This document shows, in pieces, positions 21,501 through 29,226 of a stretch of DNA of 64,000 nucleotides. The translations under genes and the position numbers were made by a program. Below the pieces are notes generated by a model. It worked only from the letters and a program-made list of their open reading frames with translations. It was not told where the DNA came from and ran no database searches. Position 1 is the first letter of the stretch; each line of letters starts with the position of its first letter. The stretch covers positions 1 to 64,000 of the forward strand of contig JBNKJS010000006.1 in NCBI GenBank assembly GCA_050291365.1, read 5' to 3'. Source of the DNA: JAAGZL01 sp050291365 (lineage in GTDB: Bacteria > Pseudomonadota > Gammaproteobacteria > Chromatiales > Chromatiaceae).

Positions 21501-23225
21501 GGCGGACAGCTGCCTGGGCACAAGGTGAATGCACAGATTGCACGTGTGCGTCACTCCACCCCGGGTGTCGGCCTGATCTCACCACCACCACATCACGATA
21601 TCTATTCTATTGAGGACCTGGCGCAGCTGATCCATGATCTGAAAAATGCCAATCCCAAGGCCAGAATCTCAGTGAAGCTGGTTTCTGAAGTGGGTGTTGG
21701 CACGGTTGCTGCCGGCGTCTCCAAGGCCCACGCGGATCATGTGACCATCTCTGGCTATGATGGCGGCACCGGCGCATCGCCTTTAACTTCAATCAAACAT
21801 GCCGGCTCCCCCTGGGAGATCGGTCTGGCGGAGACCCATCAGACCCTGGTTATGAACAAATTGCGCGGGCGTATTGCAGTGCAGGCCGATGGTGGCATGC
21901 GTACCGGTAGAGATGTGGTGATAGCCGCACTACTCGGCGCGGATGAGATCGGTTTTGCCACGGCGCCTCTGATTGTTGAAGGGTGCATCATGATGCGCAA
22001 GTGTCACCTCAACACCTGTCCGGTTGGCGTGGCTACCCAGGATCCAGAACTACGTAAGCGTTTCACCGGCAAGCCGGAACATGTCATCAACTACTTTTTC
22101 TTCATTGCAGAAGAGGTAAGGCAGTTGATGTCGAAGCTGGGTTTCCGCACCTTCCAAGAGATGATCGGACAACGCGATAGGTTGGAGATGCGCAAGGCCA
22201 TAGAACACTGGAAGGCCCAGGGACTGGACTACACCCGTCTGTTGCACAAGCCTGAGATGGGTCTGGATGTGGCGATCTATAACAGTGAGAAGCAGGATCA
22301 CGGTCTGGATAAGGCCTTAGATCACGAGATGATCAGACAGGCTCAGCCGGCCCTGGAAAAAGGTGAGCCGGTTAAGATAGAAACCAAAATTTTCAACTAC
22401 AATCGCACCTTTGGCACCATGCTCTCAGGTGAGGTGGCTAGGCGTTATGGTCTCACAGGTCTTCCTGATGACACCATCTACATCAAGGCCAAGGGTACCG
22501 CAGGCCAAAGCTTTGGCGCCTGGGTGGCTAAGGGTGTGACCATAGAGCTGGCAGGTGAAGGTAATGACTATGTAGGCAAGGGGCTATCTGGCGGACGCCT
22601 GGTTATCTATCCGCCAGCAGAGAGCAAGTTGGTGCCGGAAGAGAACATTATTGTTGGTAACACCGTACTCTACGGTGCCATAAGCGGTGAGTGTTATTTC
22701 CGTGGTGTGGGCGGCGAGCGCTTCTGTGTGCGCAATTCAGGCGCCACAGCTGTGGTTGAGGGAGTGGGTGACCACGGTTGTGAGTACATGACAGGCGGTA
22801 TAGCAGTTGTGCTTGGTAGCACAGGACGTAACTTCGCTGCAGGTATGAGCGGCGGCATCGCCTACGTGCTGGACGAAGACGGCAGTTTTGAGCAGCGTTG
22901 CAACCTATCCATGGTAGAGCTGGAGCCGATTGCTGCTGAAGATGAGGTCTTGGAGACGATGGAGCATCAGGGAGGTGATCTTGAGACCCACGGCAGGGTA
23001 GACGTTAGCCACGATATGACACGCTATGATGCTATCAGGCTGAAACAGCTTATTGAGAAACACATGCACTATACAGATAGCACCAGGGCCAAGGAGATCT
23101 TGGACAACTGGAACGACTATCTGCCAAAGTTTGTAAAGGTTATGCCGGTTGAATATCGTCGCGCCCTGCTTGAGATGCAGGCGGAAAAGAGTGCGGCAGA
23201 TACTTTGGCCAAGGGGGAGCAGTAA
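18588..23225 (+). CDS. gltB: Glutamate synthase [NADPH], large (alpha) subunit
   Basis: 1545 residues from the ATG at 18588, chosen because GAGGT (18578-18582) is well spaced and the nucleophile Cys follows a short propeptide (HDACGVGF); a longer reading from 18492 has no support. Domains: class II glutamine amidotransferase, central domain, FMN-binding synthase domain with the 3Fe-4S motif CIMMRKCHLNTCPVG, and the GXGXG C-terminal domain. It makes two glutamates from glutamine and 2-oxoglutarate using electrons from GltD. Followed 2 nt later by gltD. In this window it connects ammonia assimilation to rTCA-derived 2-oxoglutarate (inference). Confidence 0.97.
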   Translation: MTTGALPAKQGLYDPKNEHDACGVGFIADIKGVKSHKIVLQGLEILKNLTHRGAVGADPLAGDGAGLLMQIPDEFLRAEAGFELPPAGEYGVGMIFLPQNDSSRKQCEEKVAYYIAAEGQKFLGWRDVPVDNESLGESVKDSEPVIRQIFIGRGSSCSDQDAFERKLFVIRKQIENEIRESDSSGSESFYIASMSSRVLLYKGMLLANQVGVYYSDLVDERVVSALALVHQRFSTNTFPTWNLAHPFRMIAHNGEINTLRGNVNWMAARRHTMFSEVLGEDLDKVWPLIPEGQSDSACFDNALELLVQGGYSLAHAMMLLIPEAWHNNPLMDNARRAFYEYHSAVMEPWDGPAAVAFTDGRQIGATLDRNGLRPARYLITDDNMVVMASEMGVLTIPEEKIVKKWRLQPGKMLLIDMEKGRIIDDEEIKAELSAKRPYQKWLDETQIMVRDLPVTVSPMAPDDETLLKRQQAFGYTQEDIKLLMMPMAASGQEAIGSMGADNPVAVLSNQPKPLFNYFKQTFAQVTNPPIDPIREDLVMSLVSQIGPRPNLLELDQTSAQKRLEVTSPLITNTSLARVRCIDALTKGAFRTFTADICYPADQGADGMEPALNAICETAEKAVREGYNILILSDRCMDSDHIAIPVLLATAAVHHHLVRTGLRTSSGLVVETGAAREVHHFAVLAGYGAEAINPYVALDTIAKLRHQLPEKVSKNEVLKRYKKAVGKGLLKVMSKMGISTYQSYCGAQIFDAVGLSTELVDKYFTGTSTSIEGIGLREIAEEAVRWHRNAFGDAPIYRNALDVGGDYAHRLRGEDHAWTADTISKLQHATRANDAKTFAEFSRLINEQNERLLTLRGLFEFKWGMEPVPLEEVEPASEIVKRFATGAMSFGSISMEAHSTLAIAMNRIGGKSNTGEGGEEPERFEPMEDGTSNPRRSAIKQVASGRFGVTIEYLVNSDDIQIKMAQGAKPGEGGQLPGHKVNAQIARVRHSTPGVGLISPPPHHDIYSIEDLAQLIHDLKNANPKARISVKLVSEVGVGTVAAGVSKAHADHVTISGYDGGTGASPLTSIKHAGSPWEIGLAETHQTLVMNKLRGRIAVQADGGMRTGRDVVIAALLGADEIGFATAPLIVEGCIMMRKCHLNTCPVGVATQDPELRKRFTGKPEHVINYFFFIAEEVRQLMSKLGFRTFQEMIGQRDRLEMRKAIEHWKAQGLDYTRLLHKPEMGLDVAIYNSEKQDHGLDKALDHEMIRQAQPALEKGEPVKIETKIFNYNRTFGTMLSGEVARRYGLTGLPDDTIYIKAKGTAGQSFGAWVAKGVTIELAGEGNDYVGKGLSGGRLVIYPPAESKLVPEENIIVGNTVLYGAISGECYFRGVGGERFCVRNSGATAVVEGVGDHGCEYMTGGIAVVLGSTGRNFAAGMSGGIAYVLDEDGSFEQRCNLSMVELEPIAAEDEVLETMEHQGGDLETHGRVDVSHDMTRYDAIRLKQLIEKHMHYTDSTRAKEILDNWNDYLPKFVKVMPVEYRRALLEMQAEKSAADTLAKGEQ

Positions 23226-23227
23226 TC

Positions 23228-24679
23228 ATGGGTAAGCCGACAGGTTTTATGGAGTATCCACGCCAGGATCGCGTATATGCGCCGATTTCAGATCGGATCA
23301 CCAACTACAAGGAATTCATGATTCCTCTAAGCGAGGATGCCCTTACCTTACAGGGCGCCCGCTGTATGGATTGTGGCATCCCTTTTTGTCACAACGCCTG
23401 CCCGGTTGATAACATCATCCCGGACTGGAATGACTTGGTGTATAAGGGTGACTGGAAGCGCGCTATAGAAATATTACACAGCACCAATAACTTTCCTGAG
23501 TTTACTGGACGCATCTGCCCAGCACCTTGCCAGGAGGCCTGTACACTTAATCTGGATGACGTGCCAGTCACGATCAAAACCATAGAGTATTCGATCATTG
23601 AAAGGGCTTGGGAAGAGGGCTGGATAAGACCGGAGATCCCCAAGCATAAGACAGGTAAGAGTGTCGCTGTGGTTGGTTCCGGTCCTTCCGGAATGGCCTG
23701 CGCTCAGCAGTTGGCCCGTGCTGGTCATGGCGTGGTCTTGTATGAGAAGAACAACCGCATCGGGGGCCTGCTTCGCTATGGCATCCCGGACTTTAAGCTG
23801 GACAAGAAGGTGATTGATCGGCGTATGAGCCAAATGGCCACCGAGGGCGTGGTCTTCCGGGCTAATACCCACGTAGGAGTGGACATAGCCGCAGATAAAC
23901 TGCTGGAGGAGTTCGATGCAGTTGTTTTAACCGGAGGCTCGGAGCAGCCGCGCGATCTGCCAATTCCCGGGCGGGAGCTGGGTGGTGTTCATTTTGCGAT
24001 GGATTTTCTGCGTACCAACAGCCGTCGGGTGCAAGGTGACGATATCCCACCAGATGAGTTTATCTCTGCCGAGGGTAAGAATGTGGTAGTAATTGGTGGA
24101 GGTGATACCGGCTCCGACTGTATCGGCACCTCTACCCGTCATGGAGCCCTCTCTGTAACCCAGCTTGAGATCCTTCCCAAGCCTCCAGAAAAAGAGAACA
24201 AAGAGCTGACTTGGCCAAACTGGCCCAATAAGCTGCGCACCTCATCATCCCATGAAGAGGGGTGTGAACGCATGTGGTCTGTGACAACCAAGAAGTTTTT
24301 GGGCGAGAATGGCAAACTTACCGGCGTGATCTGCGCCAAGGTAGAGTGGAGTCAGGATGAATCCGGAAACTGGAAGATGGCAGAGGTGGAAGGCTCCGAG
24401 TTTGAGCTAAAAGCCGAACTGGCAACCCTGGCCATGGGATTTTTACATCCTGTGCATGAGGGTATGTTGCAGCAGTTGGGGGTTAGCCTGGATAGCCGCG
24501 GCAATGTCAGGGGAGCCACAGAAGGTTCCGGTGCCTACAAGACTTCTGTAGATGGTGTTTTTGCTGCTGGGGATATGCGTCGTGGCCAGTCCCTGGTGGT
24601 CTGGGCCATTCGTGAAGGCCGTCAGTGTGCCAATGCGGTTGACGCGTATCTAATGGGCAGCAGTCAACTGCCTCGATAG
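23228..24679 (+). CDS. gltD: Glutamate synthase [NADPH], small (beta) subunit
   Basis: 483 residues. N-terminal 4Fe-4S segment with CMDCGIPFCHNACPV and CPAPCQEACTL; FAD-binding GSGPSGMACAQQLARAGH (about 152-169); NAD(P)H-binding VIGGGDTGSDC near 290; and the C-terminal GDMRRGQSLVVWAIREGR FAD block. It passes electrons from NADPH to GltB. GGGGGAG overlapping the end of gltB is the ribosome binding site. Confidence 0.97.
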   Translation: MGKPTGFMEYPRQDRVYAPISDRITNYKEFMIPLSEDALTLQGARCMDCGIPFCHNACPVDNIIPDWNDLVYKGDWKRAIEILHSTNNFPEFTGRICPAPCQEACTLNLDDVPVTIKTIEYSIIERAWEEGWIRPEIPKHKTGKSVAVVGSGPSGMACAQQLARAGHGVVLYEKNNRIGGLLRYGIPDFKLDKKVIDRRMSQMATEGVVFRANTHVGVDIAADKLLEEFDAVVLTGGSEQPRDLPIPGRELGGVHFAMDFLRTNSRRVQGDDIPPDEFISAEGKNVVVIGGGDTGSDCIGTSTRHGALSVTQLEILPKPPEKENKELTWPNWPNKLRTSSSHEEGCERMWSVTTKKFLGENGKLTGVICAKVEWSQDESGNWKMAEVEGSEFELKAELATLAMGFLHPVHEGMLQQLGVSLDSRGNVRGATEGSGAYKTSVDGVFAAGDMRRGQSLVVWAIREGRQCANAVDAYLMGSSQLPR

Positions 24680-24705
24680 ACTGTTTATTTGGCAGTATCA
24701 GAAGT

Positions 24706-24759
24706 GAGCAGGACCGTCGTAATCTGAAATCAAGCTTCAGATTACGATGAGTCCTGCTC
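24706..24759 (+). terminator. Long stem-loop after gltD
   Basis: GAGCAGGAC at 24706-24714 pairs with GTCCTGCTC at 24751-24759, and inside it CGTAATCTGAA pairs with TTCAGATTACG. The long hairpin is followed by TGTTTCC. It probably ends gltBD transcription. Confidence 0.65.
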
Positions 24760-24820
24760 TGTTTCCGTGTACAATTTCCTAAATCTTAATTAAGCATTAA
24801 ATTAATAAGGAAGGCCCTCT

Positions 24821-25885
24821 GTGGGAGAATTGAAAAACGATCGCTTTCTGCGTGCCCTGTTGCGCGAACCAGTGGATATGACCCCGGTCTGGATGATGCG
24901 TCAAGCAGGACGCTATTTGCCTGAGTATCGGGCCACCCGGGCCAAGGCAGGTGATTTTATGAGCCTGTGCCAAAATCCTGATCTGGCATGTGAGGTAACC
25001 ATCCAGCCCCTGGAGCGGTTTCCCCTGGATGCAGCCATCCTGTTTTCCGATATTCTTACCATTCCCGATGCTATGGGCCTAGGTCTCTATTTCAGTGAAG
25101 GGGAAGGCCCCTGCTTCAAACGTCCGGTTCAGGACGAGACCGCGGTTGAGGCTCTGGGTGTCCCTGATCCGGAAGATGATTTGGGATATGTAATGGATGC
25201 GGTACGCACTATCCGCCGGGAACTGGATGGAAGGGTGCCTTTGATTGGATTCTCCGGTAGCCCCTGGACCCTTGCCACCTATATGGTGGAGGGAGGGAGT
25301 ACCAAAAACTTTGCCAAGGTCAAAGGCATGATGTTTGATCGTCCTGATCTGATGCATATGCTCCTAGGCAAGCTTGCAGATTCGGTGACCAGCTATCTTA
25401 ACGGGCAGATTGCCGCAGGTGCCCAAGCGGTGATGATCTTCGACACCTGGGGTGGCGTTCTGAGTCCGCGCGATTATGAGGCATTCTCTCTGGCCTATAT
25501 GGAGCGGATCATTGCTGGCCTGACCAGGGAGAGTGAAGGGCGCAAGGTGCCGGTGATTATGTTTACCAAAAATGGTGGTCAGTGGCTCAACCGTATGGCA
25601 GAAAGTGGTTGCGATGCCTTGGGTGTTGACTGGACTACTGATTTATCAGATGCGCGCGTGCAGGTGCATGATAAGGTCGCGCTCCAGGGCAATATGGATC
25701 CGTGCATCCTCTACTCATCACCAGATCGTATTCGCGAAGAGGTGGGGCGGGTACTGAATAGCTATGGTCGCGGACCTGGCCATGTATTTAATCTTGGTCA
25801 CGGCATTCATCCAAATGTGGATCCTGAGAATGCAGGAGTCATGGTGAACGCAGTGCATGAGTTAAGCGTTCCATATCACAACTAG
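24821..25885 (+). CDS. hemE: Uroporphyrinogen decarboxylase
   Basis: 354 residues, GTG start with AAGGAAGG upstream. Conserved MMRQAGRYLPEYR (22-34) and the active-site FSDILTIPDAMG block are present, as are GFSGSPWTLATYMVEGG and FNLGHGIHPNVDPEN. It decarboxylates uroporphyrinogen III to coproporphyrinogen III for haem synthesis, in the cytoplasm. It stands alone behind the gltD terminator; gltBD-hemE is a common gammaproteobacterial order. Confidence 0.97.
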   Translation: MGELKNDRFLRALLREPVDMTPVWMMRQAGRYLPEYRATRAKAGDFMSLCQNPDLACEVTIQPLERFPLDAAILFSDILTIPDAMGLGLYFSEGEGPCFKRPVQDETAVEALGVPDPEDDLGYVMDAVRTIRRELDGRVPLIGFSGSPWTLATYMVEGGSTKNFAKVKGMMFDRPDLMHMLLGKLADSVTSYLNGQIAAGAQAVMIFDTWGGVLSPRDYEAFSLAYMERIIAGLTRESEGRKVPVIMFTKNGGQWLNRMAESGCDALGVDWTTDLSDARVQVHDKVALQGNMDPCILYSSPDRIREEVGRVLNSYGRGPGHVFNLGHGIHPNVDPENAGVMVNAVHELSVPYHN

Positions 25886-26094
25886 GTACTGATCATCTTG
25901 TTGTAATAAAGGGTGCTTAGGTTCTTTTATGTGTGTTCAGTAACTATTCAGCTAATAAGATAGAAAATAACAATTAGAAGACGTGATCTATGGGTTTTGC
26001 TAAGTTCACTGGATTTATATCATCGCGTTTTTCTTATTATTTGGATCATGGTTGTAAATGATCACAACTATTAAAGCCACAAGGGAGAAAAGAA

Positions 26095-26949
26095 ATGTTT
26101 AAGCGAATACAAGTGATATGTCTTTTGCTGTTATCTATTCCTGCTGTTGCATGGGCCGACCTGACAGGTGTTTGGAGAGGCGATGATCATGGTACTTACT
26201 ATCTGAGGCAGTCAGGTAATAAGCTCAGTTGGTATGGTGAGCGTTCAAAGAATAATCCTGCCTGGTCAAATGTGTATTGGGCCGAGATAAATGGCGACAA
26301 AATTAAAGGAAGATGGGTTGATGTGCCTAAGGGTCATGTGATGGGCCGTGGTGTACTCAAACTAAAGATCAGGCACGGCGGGAATGTGTTAGTAGCAGAA
26401 CATAAGACCGGTGGTTTCGGTGGTTCTCGCTGGACCAGAGTTGGTTATCATCCGGCACCGGCACCAGCACCCTCCCCGGCTCCACCAGCATCTTTAAACG
26501 AAGATTGTATTGGATTTAGTTACGCCAATGCCCAGGTCCGCAACGTGAGCGGAAGCTGGAAGATTGTTGACGGTAGCCACTGGATGTTTGATTTTGGTCC
26601 CAAAGAGCATGAAGCCAGAAGGTCTCTGCGTGTAATTAAGCACTATCGTCTGAACAAATCCTGCTTCGTTGGGCGTCCAGGGCCTTCATTTACCTATATG
26701 AAGCGTGGTAATCAAGCTCCTGTAGGAGCCATTCCTGGTGAAGATTGCATTGGGTTTAGTACTGCCAATGCCAAGGTTGAGCGCATCAGCGGTAGCTGGA
26801 AGATTGTGGACGGCAGCCACTGGATGTTTGATTTTGCTGGTAAGGAAGGAGAGGCAAGAAAGTCACTGGCGTTAATCAAGCGTTACGGATTTAACAAGTC
26901 CTGCTTCGTTGGGCGCCCACATGCAAGTTTCAAATATCTGCGTAGATAA
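26095..26949 (+). CDS. Secreted protein with beta-rich domain and two 69-residue GSWKIVDGSHW repeats
   Basis: 284 residues with a signal peptide (1-21, cleavage after AWA). Residues 22-118 form a Trp/Gly-rich, probably beta-barrel domain (LTGVWRGDDHGTYYLRQSG); 119-132 is an Ala-Pro linker; residues 136-204 and 216-284 are two near-identical repeats starting EDCIGFS and carrying GSWKIVDGSHWMFDF, EARRSL/EARKSL, IKHYRLNKSC and CFVGRP. Each repeat has two Cys, probably a disulfide outside the cytoplasm. I recall similar GSWKIVDGxHWxxDF modules in many secreted bacterial proteins but know of no assigned function. GGGAGAAAAG precedes the ATG and a terminator follows, so it is a single-gene unit. 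Confidence 0.8.
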   Translation: MFKRIQVICLLLLSIPAVAWADLTGVWRGDDHGTYYLRQSGNKLSWYGERSKNNPAWSNVYWAEINGDKIKGRWVDVPKGHVMGRGVLKLKIRHGGNVLVAEHKTGGFGGSRWTRVGYHPAPAPAPSPAPPASLNEDCIGFSYANAQVRNVSGSWKIVDGSHWMFDFGPKEHEARRSLRVIKHYRLNKSCFVGRPGPSFTYMKRGNQAPVGAIPGEDCIGFSTANAKVERISGSWKIVDGSHWMFDFAGKEGEARKSLALIKRYGFNKSCFVGRPHASFKYLRR

Positions 26950-26973
26950 ACCATAAATCATCAGCGCAAAAGA

Positions 26974-27010
26974 AACGGCGGGTTAGATGGCTAACCTGCC
27001 GTTCTTTTTT
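26974..27010. terminator. Bidirectional terminator between the repeat protein and the 81-codon gene
   Basis: AACGGCGGGTTAG, loop ATGG, CTAACCTGCCGTT gives a 13-bp stem with one mismatch, followed by CTTTTTTGCG on the plus strand and by a T-rich TCTTTTGCG on the minus strand. It can serve both converging units. Confidence 0.85.
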
Positions 27011-27025
27011 GCGATTAGTTTACTG

Positions 27026-27271
27026 CTATGATTTAGTAAATAGCGCCACGTTAGCCGGGTTGGTAATGATTTTGCCATCAACCATGCAAACTACCCTGTC
27101 AGAACCAAATCTCTTAAGTAACCAGGCATCATATTCATCACGGAACTCTGACGATAGATCAACCTTGTCGCTAAGCTTAATCTTGGGTGCCTTCTCCGGA
27201 ATATTAGGATTCTCAACCAAGTTTGTTCCAGTAAAACTACTCGTTTCTTCGTGTGATCTGTTATTTAGCAT
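27026..27271 (-). CDS. Small protein of unknown function downstream of the fumarate reductase genes
   Basis: 81 residues, soluble, with no recognised domain (RDEYDAWLLKRFGSDRVVCMV near 44-64, then a Gly-Lys turn). Coding status is supported by AAGGAGG (27277-27283) 5 nt before the ATG, a terminator 16 nt after the stop, and position 61 nt downstream of the ccg gene on the same strand. It may be the last gene of the frd operon; one Cys (61) is present. A longer reading of the opposite strand here lacks such signals. Function unknown. Confidence 0.6.
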   Translation of the reverse strand: MLNNRSHEETSSFTGTNLVENPNIPEKAPKIKLSDKVDLSSEFRDEYDAWLLKRFGSDRVVCMVDGKIITNPANVALFTKS

Positions 27272-27332
27272 TGCATCCTCCTTATTCGGAACTGCCGTAA
27301 CAGTTCCCTTTAATTGTTGTTATTACCTAAAG

Positions 27333-28208
27333 CTAAAGTCTGATATTGACTGGTACCCCATGAAACTGCAGCATCATGTCCTGGGCGCTCATGCCACAGG
27401 CCAGCCCTACAAGCTCTGGTAAAAATAGTACAGGCAGTTGAAAATTCTGGCCGGTCTGGGCCAGGGCCTTGGCCTGGGAGCCGTCCATGCTCTTAAAGCA
27501 GAGTGGGCACGAGGTTACCAGCAGATCCACATCCTTATTGTGTGCTCCGGATAGTACATTGCTGGTCATACTCATGTTGAGCTCGTTATTGGGCCATGCC
27601 AGATGGTAGCCACAGCAGTCATCCTTGGTGTCAAAGTCCACTATCTCTACACCCAGCACTCGTAGGATGTCCTCCAGCGAGGTGGGGTTATTGGATGACT
27701 CATAGCCTTGGATATCGGCAGGGTTTCGGGTATGGCAGCCATAGTAAGAGGCCACGCGCAGACCGTTTAGCGGGTTGGTAACTGTCTCTTTTAGTTTCTC
27801 TAGCCCTACATCCTGCGCAATCACCCATAGGGTATGGGTGATCTGGCATTCGCCCTTATACTCAAGGCCCTGTTCCGCCAGGATTTCATTTACCTGTTCA
27901 TGTAGTTCAGGACTCTCCTGCAAACGTTTTTGTGCATTAGAAATAACGTTATAGCAGGTGGAGCAGGGAGTATAGAGTGGCAGCCCCATAGCCTCTGCAT
28001 GGGCCATATTTTTAGCATTAACTGCCAGAGAGGTAAGCTCAGATCTCTCTTCGATTACTCCTGAACCGCAACAGACCGCTTCATCTATTAGGTGCAGCTC
28101 AACACCTATCTTCTCGAAGACGTTCTGCAGTATTTCAAAAAAGCGGGCATCGGCCCCCTGGAAACAGCAGCCAGAGTAGAAGCCGTAGTGTAGTTTGCCG
28201 TCATTCAT
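27333..28208 (-). CDS. CCG-domain subunit of non-classical fumarate reductase / succinate dehydrogenase (SdhE/HdrB-like)
   Basis: 291 residues, soluble, two cysteine-rich CCG domains: GCC (Cys14, 15), CCGSG (46, 47), CSTC (82, 85); then GC (158), CCG (198, 199) and CPLC (234, 237). Such domains occur in heterodisulfide reductase HdrB, thiol:fumarate reductase TfrB and the SdhE subunit of archaeal and epsilonproteobacterial SdhABE enzymes, where they replace classical haem-b membrane anchors. It probably carries electrons between FrdB and a membrane or thiol/quinone partner (inference). Start overlaps the end of frdB by 4 nt. Confidence 0.88.
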   Translation of the reverse strand: MNDGKLHYGFYSGCCFQGADARFFEILQNVFEKIGVELHLIDEAVCCGSGVIEERSELTSLAVNAKNMAHAEAMGLPLYTPCSTCYNVISNAQKRLQESPELHEQVNEILAEQGLEYKGECQITHTLWVIAQDVGLEKLKETVTNPLNGLRVASYYGCHTRNPADIQGYESSNNPTSLEDILRVLGVEIVDFDTKDDCCGYHLAWPNNELNMSMTSNVLSGAHNKDVDLLVTSCPLCFKSMDGSQAKALAQTGQNFQLPVLFLPELVGLACGMSAQDMMLQFHGVPVNIRL

Positions 28209-29215
28209 GTCTTGTTTTCTCCTTTGGCCTCAAGCTCTTTCACTTTGTCATATATCTTTTTGGTGCTACTTTGTCCCTCTAAAAAGCAGACTTGTCGCTC
28301 CGGCTCAATCCCGTGTTTTTTCAGATAGTTGTCTGCGGCTTCAACAGCAGCCCAGCCCTTTGGGCCGTTCACGATCACCGGCAGCATTGGCTTGTTGACC
28401 TGGCCATAGCGGGCTACATCATCGGTATAGGCCTTGGCGCGGCGTGATCCTTTGGTGTCATGAATACCGTCGTCGATAGACATTTTGCGCAACCTTTGGA
28501 TGGATATGGCAGGACGTGTATCTTTCGGGCACACGTTTATACATTTGCGACACTGGGCACAGGACCATAATCCCTGGTCTACCGCCGCCTGCATACGCTC
28601 ACCTTTGAAGTCATCCCGCACATCGGCAGAGAAGCGATAGGCCTTGCCCAGGGTGAGAGGGCCCGCATAAGTGCGATCGGCAAATACAGCAGAGCAGGCG
28701 GCATAACATGAGCCACAAAGGATACAGTCGGTTATGTAGTCAAAACGTGAGAACTCCTGTTTTGACATCAGAGACTCTTTCTCCAAGGTTTCTGGTATGC
28801 GCTCTTTATTCTCCATGATGTAGGGGTGCATCTTGGACAGTTTTTCAATCACCGGATCAAGGTCTACCACCAGATCGCGCACCAGAGGCATGTTCTTCAG
28901 TGGCTGAATAACTACAGACTCCTGGTTGAAGTCTTCGAGTATGGGCAGGAGCTGAGTGCTGCAGGCCAATACAGGTTTGTTATTGATGCGCACTGAACAT
29001 GAGCCGCAGATCTTGGAGCGGCAAAAAGAGCGAAAGGTTAGGGATGAATCCTGTGTATTCTTGATCAGGCGTAGCGCTTCCAGCACTGTCATGCCGGTTT
29101 CAACATTGATCTTAAAATTATCGAAATAGGGCGATTTATCGCGGCCTGGAATAAAGCGCTGAATGCGTATATTGGCCAGTATCGATTTGCGATCAGGGGA
29201 GATTTTATCAATCAT
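28205..29215 (-). CDS. frdB: Fumarate reductase / succinate dehydrogenase iron-sulfur subunit, with C-terminal extension
   Basis: 336 residues, longer than the usual 235-260. The 2Fe-2S cysteines are 65, 70, 73 and 85. The second group is CILCGSCYAAC (164, 167, 170, 174). The third is CAQCRKCINVCP with four Cys (219, 222, 225, 229), whereas classical enzymes have C-x5-C-x3-C binding a 3Fe-4S cluster. An extra Cys here is known from type-E (SdhABE) enzymes and suggests a third 4Fe-4S cluster. Residues about 235-336 are a basic extension without a recognised domain. It transfers electrons between the flavin subunit and the CCG subunit. Co-transcribed with frdA (11-nt gap). Confidence 0.93.
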   Translation of the reverse strand: MIDKISPDRKSILANIRIQRFIPGRDKSPYFDNFKINVETGMTVLEALRLIKNTQDSSLTFRSFCRSKICGSCSVRINNKPVLACSTQLLPILEDFNQESVVIQPLKNMPLVRDLVVDLDPVIEKLSKMHPYIMENKERIPETLEKESLMSKQEFSRFDYITDCILCGSCYAACSAVFADRTYAGPLTLGKAYRFSADVRDDFKGERMQAAVDQGLWSCAQCRKCINVCPKDTRPAISIQRLRKMSIDDGIHDTKGSRRAKAYTDDVARYGQVNKPMLPVIVNGPKGWAAVEAADNYLKKHGIEPERQVCFLEGQSSTKKIYDKVKELEAKGENKT

Positions 29216-29226
29216 GCCAATACTCC

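Noticed and set aside
27009..27422. 137-codon open frame on the plus strand
   Set aside because: It overlaps the terminator, the 81-codon gene and the ccg gene end antisense, and has no ribosome binding site.
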